Of a stretch of DNA of 64,000 nucleotides, positions 60,742 through 64,000 are shown one piece after another. The translations under genes were made by a program, and so were the position numbers. The stretch covers positions 4,452,533-4,516,532 of the forward strand of contig CM064530.1 of the NCBI GenBank assembly GCA_032716605.1, given 5' to 3'. Every line of letters begins with the position of its first letter. Position 1 is the first letter of the stretch. This stretch comes from Paralithodes platypus. Lineage: Eukaryota; Arthropoda; Malacostraca; Decapoda; Lithodidae. Below the pieces are notes generated by a model. It was not told the DNA's origin. It saw only the letters and a list, made by a program, of their open reading frames with translations, and ran no database searches.

Positions 60742-60858
60742 AAGGGGCTGGAGTTCTCGAAAAGGGTCTCCAGTCCTGACGTTGTTATTGACTTAGTGTG
60801 CTGGCTTAATAATCCAAAAGAGTTGATGCCTATTTAGTCCTATTTTAACTAAACCAGG
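60742..60858 (-). repeat. Family I repeat, copy 7 (reverse)
   Basis: CTGGAGTTCTCGAAAAGGGTCTCCAGTCCTGACG, AGTGTGCTGGCTTAATAATCC and TAGTCCTATTTTAACTAA. The adjacent B-box-like motif suggests that family I is the body or tail of a tRNA-derived SINE. Confidence 0.65.
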
Positions 60859-60879
60859 TCATCATCCAGATCAGTGTGA

Positions 60880-60990
60880 AGCGTCTGAATGGAGTGAAGC
60901 GTCATTTTATCGCCAAACTTATGGGGTGAAAAGTCTTACAATTTTTAACTTAATGGGGCGAAACGGGGAGACCTCAAAAATACCTCCCTC
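60880..60990 (-). mobile_element. TTAA MITE family F-like fragment
   Basis: TGAATGGAGTGAAGCGTCATTTTATCGCC, ACTTATGGGGTGAAAAGTC and TTAATGGGGCGAAACGGGGAG. Diverged. Confidence 0.45.
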
Positions 60991-60999
60991 GGACCAAAT

Positions 61000-61110
61000 G
61001 ATAAAATACCACAGGAACGAAAAACCTGAGAGCGAAACCTCCAACCCTAACGAGCCACAGGAACGAAAATCCTGAGAGCGAAACTCCCATCCCCAACGAG
61101 ATCCCAGGCC
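61000..61110 (+). repeat. Short tandem duplication
   Basis: CCACAGGAACGAAAA-CCTGAGAGCGAAACTCC and CCCAACGAG occur twice (about 61010 and 61063), a period of about 53 bp. (TC)n follows at 61134-61152. Confidence 0.8.
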
Positions 61111-61199
61111 CCTTTTCCATTCCCGATTTGGTCTCTCTCTCTCTCTCTCTCAATTCATTCCACATATTATACGTCTTTCAATCACAGTCTTCTAAAATA

Positions 61200-64000
61200 C
61201 AAACCAAAATACTTTACTCACTGATATTCTTGATGTACCACCGAAGTATGTATTTAATTATGTAACCACCATACAGGCTATAATACCTTCATTGTGTAGG
61301 TGCGAGGCGATCTAAGACACCTTAGCTTCCTTTTCACACCAAATCAGATCGTGATTACGTCAGCCCTGTATTTAGTTATATAACAATCAGAGTTCCCTCC
61401 CAATTCTCGCAATTCTATGTCTCTAACCTCCCGTTGTTTTATCCACTAACTATAGATTCCCAACCTTTAACCACGACTCTATACACCCGATAACCCTATG
61501 CCAGTTATTGTATTGATTTAGGCCTGTTAATTCGGATAAACTCACTATGACCAATCTGCAGACGATTATCAGGAGAGATGCAGGAAAGCTACCTCGTATC
61601 TCCCTTTTCCATGACGAGTATAGATATATGTACCCCCGTGCTCAGTCGCCCCCCCTTGCCTTGTTCTTCTAGTAACTAAGTGTATATATAATATTTACCA
61701 GAGTATGCCACCAGTATTGATACGACATAGCGGCACTGTCCTTGTGTCGTATTGTGCCACGTGCATACCAACCCGGTTTCATCATCTTATTAGGACGACG
61801 GCTATAATGTCGTCACTCATGCATGTATTCAATCCTTAGGTTAATTATCTTTTATCCGCCATTGTGTTCATCTCTTCCATTTACTTTTCCACAATTGTTA
61901 TACGTCTTCCAATCACCTCCTTCGTATCCACAATCCACACTACTCTATTTTGCTTCGTGACCCTATGCTCAGTGGTACCCTGTTTTGGGTCATCCTGTCC
62001 ACTTATCCTTCACGCCCCGCTGCACACACCACCCTACCTGTTCGATCGTATGGAAATGCCACCCCTATGTCCAGCGCATTAAGGGTCACTATCCTAGGTC
62101 ACGAGCGGCGCGGCACCTAGCCTCAAACCACCCCCTTTACAATTCACAACCCTCCCCCACCTCGCGTATCCACTACCCCTCGTGTCCTACACCTCTTACC
62201 CGCCAGACTCTACCTATATGATGATGAACATGAATACACCTTAATTTAATACACCCATGCCCTGTCCCTAGATTGAGCCAATGCCAACCAGTTCAGACAG
62301 GCATAAATCTATGTATGTTCTTCCATCCGAGAATTAATATGTTAAACCCCCTAAAAAATACCTTGTCTTGCCAGACTAAGTTTCTGAAGACCAACCGCCC
62401 CCATAAATCTATGTATGTTCTTCCATCCGAGAAGTAATATGTTAACCCCCTAAAATACCTTGTCTTGCCAGACTAAGTTTCTGAAGACCAACCGCCCCCA
62501 TAAATCTATGTATGTTCTTCCATCCGAGAAATAATATGTTAACCCCCATGTCATAATTGATAAGAAACTATGATACCCACGGGTACACCATTGTATATAT
62601 AACCATTATTCCTGTAAGACCTAGACAGAGATAATGACTGAAGATGTTAGCCACCATGCAGTAACTCTAATTCTTACCCCAACCAGAGATTGTATAGATA
62701 ACCTTTTTACCATTGTCTCGACACATATCTACCACGAAACAATAGCGAAGTACCCCTACGAACTGCCGCTTTCTTTGGTCTATATTTCATAGAAAACGCA
62801 GTTCCCAGGGACAACTAGATCAGCAAGAAATCGTGTCAAATAATAGTGTCCATAACCCCTCGTATTGACGAGTAATAATACACCATGTTTTTCTCTACTT
62901 TTATCCACAGTCAAGCACACACCTACAGTTAACCCCTCTTCCCCACAGCCCCACAGTCCACATGATTCTATCCTTTCCAGACTCATATACCACCACATAT
63001 TGCTCATCCCCCGGTAGCGTTTGGCTAACATACTTTCCCTGTCATTAACCCCCAGGCTACGATACCAACTGTAGTCTAATGCCACCCCTACGCCCAAGAG
63101 ACCTTAGGGTCAAACTTCCACGTAGCCCTCCTTAACCCTCTCCCTCTCGTTAACCCCCCACGCTCCTTCACTCCCTCCTAACCTAGCCTCTCCACCACAC
63201 CCCCTGAATATCCTTAACTTTTCCATTACTAACATTCTCAAACCTTTTGTATATATACTCCTATCCAGCCTACCTTCCCCCAGTAGGAAGGAACACCATT
63301 AGAACTTTACTAACCCTTTGCATGCCATCTATTCCCTCACAACCCTGTACCAAATGATCGTCAGTGCGAGGCTAGCCGCCTCGCCAGTGACTAACTTCTA
63401 TTGCCATACTTCTAGATAAATGTGGCAGAGTTAGCAACTCAGTCTCCCCCACATCCAACAAACCATGCAATTAACAACCCAACCAATTAAACCAGCTGGT
63501 CAAGGCACCTTCGGTTTTAGTATTAAGGACACCCACATCTGTCTCATAAACAGAGGGTTATTACAAACACTTGTAATATGGCAAGCCCCCAGCCACAGCC
63601 GCCCGGACGACCATCACAGAGAGAGGACGCGCACCTCCCCCTTTTCACCCACCCGAGGAGGGAGACCCCCACCCCTGCGGAGGTATACCTGACCTCTGTT
63701 TTGACTTCCGGGTCATTGCCAGGTAGCACAGGAATTCTTCCTATCCATGAACTAACCATGTATGACTAACACCTTTACTAACCTCTATTAACCCACAATA
63801 ACCCATTAACCTTTCTTACATACTCTGATAACCAAATTAGCACCTCAGCTATACCATAGAATGAAGATTGAACAATCTAAGAGAGACGCTCCTATCACAG
63901 CTGTCCCAATCCTCCTCGCAAAGTAGATCCAGTCTCTTTCCCCTAAATACTTTCAGTATAGCCAAAATAGTACCTCTTACTAAGGCTCAGTTATATTCCA
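61200..64000 (+). other. Cytosine-rich, guanine-poor stretch of unknown nature
   Basis: Composition changes sharply. The plus strand is rich in C and A with few G; microsatellites and MITEs of the rest of the window are absent; ACCCC/TTAACCCCC words are frequent. No open frame above 105 residues and none with recognised motifs. It could be the non-coding part of a larger retroelement, a satellite-like region or unrelated host sequence that continues past the window edge. Confidence 0.4.
62302..62546 (+). repeat. 97-100 bp tandem repeat, about 2.4 units
   Basis: CATAAATCTATGTATGTTCTTCCATCCGAGAA starts units at 62302, 62402 and 62499. Units continue with AATATGTTAACCCCCTAAAA and TACCTTGTCTTGCCAGACTAAGTTTCTGAAGACC. 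Confidence 0.95.

Noticed and set aside
1..64000. CRISPR array, bacterial operons, promoters or terminators
   Set aside because: The direct repeats are minisatellites without regular unique spacers, and the window is eukaryotic in texture.
61200..64000. Nuclear copy of mitochondrial DNA (because of C over G skew)
   Set aside because: No mitochondrial protein or rRNA segment could be recognised, and stops are frequent in all frames.

Overview
The window is a stretch of animal nuclear DNA with no intact host protein-coding gene, rRNA gene or convincing functional tRNA gene that I can support. It is dense in (TC)n, (AC)n and (TA)n microsatellites, TTAGG-type pentamers, tRNA-derived SINEs (one with a tRNA-Val-like head) and small inverted-repeat transposons. 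Together these suggest an arthropod, most likely a decapod crustacean. That is inference; no species-diagnostic gene is present. Nearly all long open frames are translations of simple repeats.

The main object is at 49966-53986: a roughly 4.0 kb DNA element with inverted repeats of about 265 bp. It encloses a decayed, intron-containing gene (50402-53552). The predicted protein of about 1000 residues has an XPG/FEN1-like PIN nuclease layout (a VFDG motif, a GDAD segment, an ADDTD segment and a GCDTTSRVFGIGK helix-hairpin-helix-like motif). It ends in a nine-cysteine CXC-like cluster. Two in-frame stops and three frameshifts show this copy is dead. I recognise the protein family as a widespread uncharacterised invertebrate family. 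A copy bounded by terminal inverted repeats suggests the nuclease is carried by, and may mobilise, an undescribed class of transposon.

Much of the rest is built from non-autonomous TTAA-flanked (piggyBac-like) elements. Family A is a 213 bp foldback (TTAACCCCTTCTGTACCGG at its ends). Family B is about 233 bp. Families F (about 375 bp) and G (about 380 bp, palindromic) share a core containing GCGAGCGATAGCGAGCC. Families E, P and Q are longer. They are nested: B in A twice, E in F, a hAT-like element in A, and a SINE in F. The other elements are hAT (45346-46050, 8-bp TSD), a Helitron-like element (25006-25464), mariner-like MITEs with TA sites (5644-5905, 43166-43370), families J, K, L and N, four LINE 3'-end remnants, and a 515 bp retroposon with 14-bp target-site duplications at 9257-9771.

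Layout. 1-9 kb: copies of a larger repeat (H), including a tandem segmental duplication (3566-6700), plus a 1 kb pentanucleotide satellite. 9-21 kb: minisatellites, TTAA elements and a duplicated SINE block. 21-27 kb: pyrimidine tracts, LINE remnants, Helitron. 27-37 kb: F/A/B/E nests. 37.6-41.4 kb: a lower-repeat island with TTAGG-bearing mini-elements. 42-49 kb: hAT, Q and nested A/B. 50-54 kb: the nuclease transposon. 54-61 kb: more F, L, N, Q and LINE pieces. 61.2-64 kb: a cytosine-rich, guanine-poor stretch of different texture and unknown nature.
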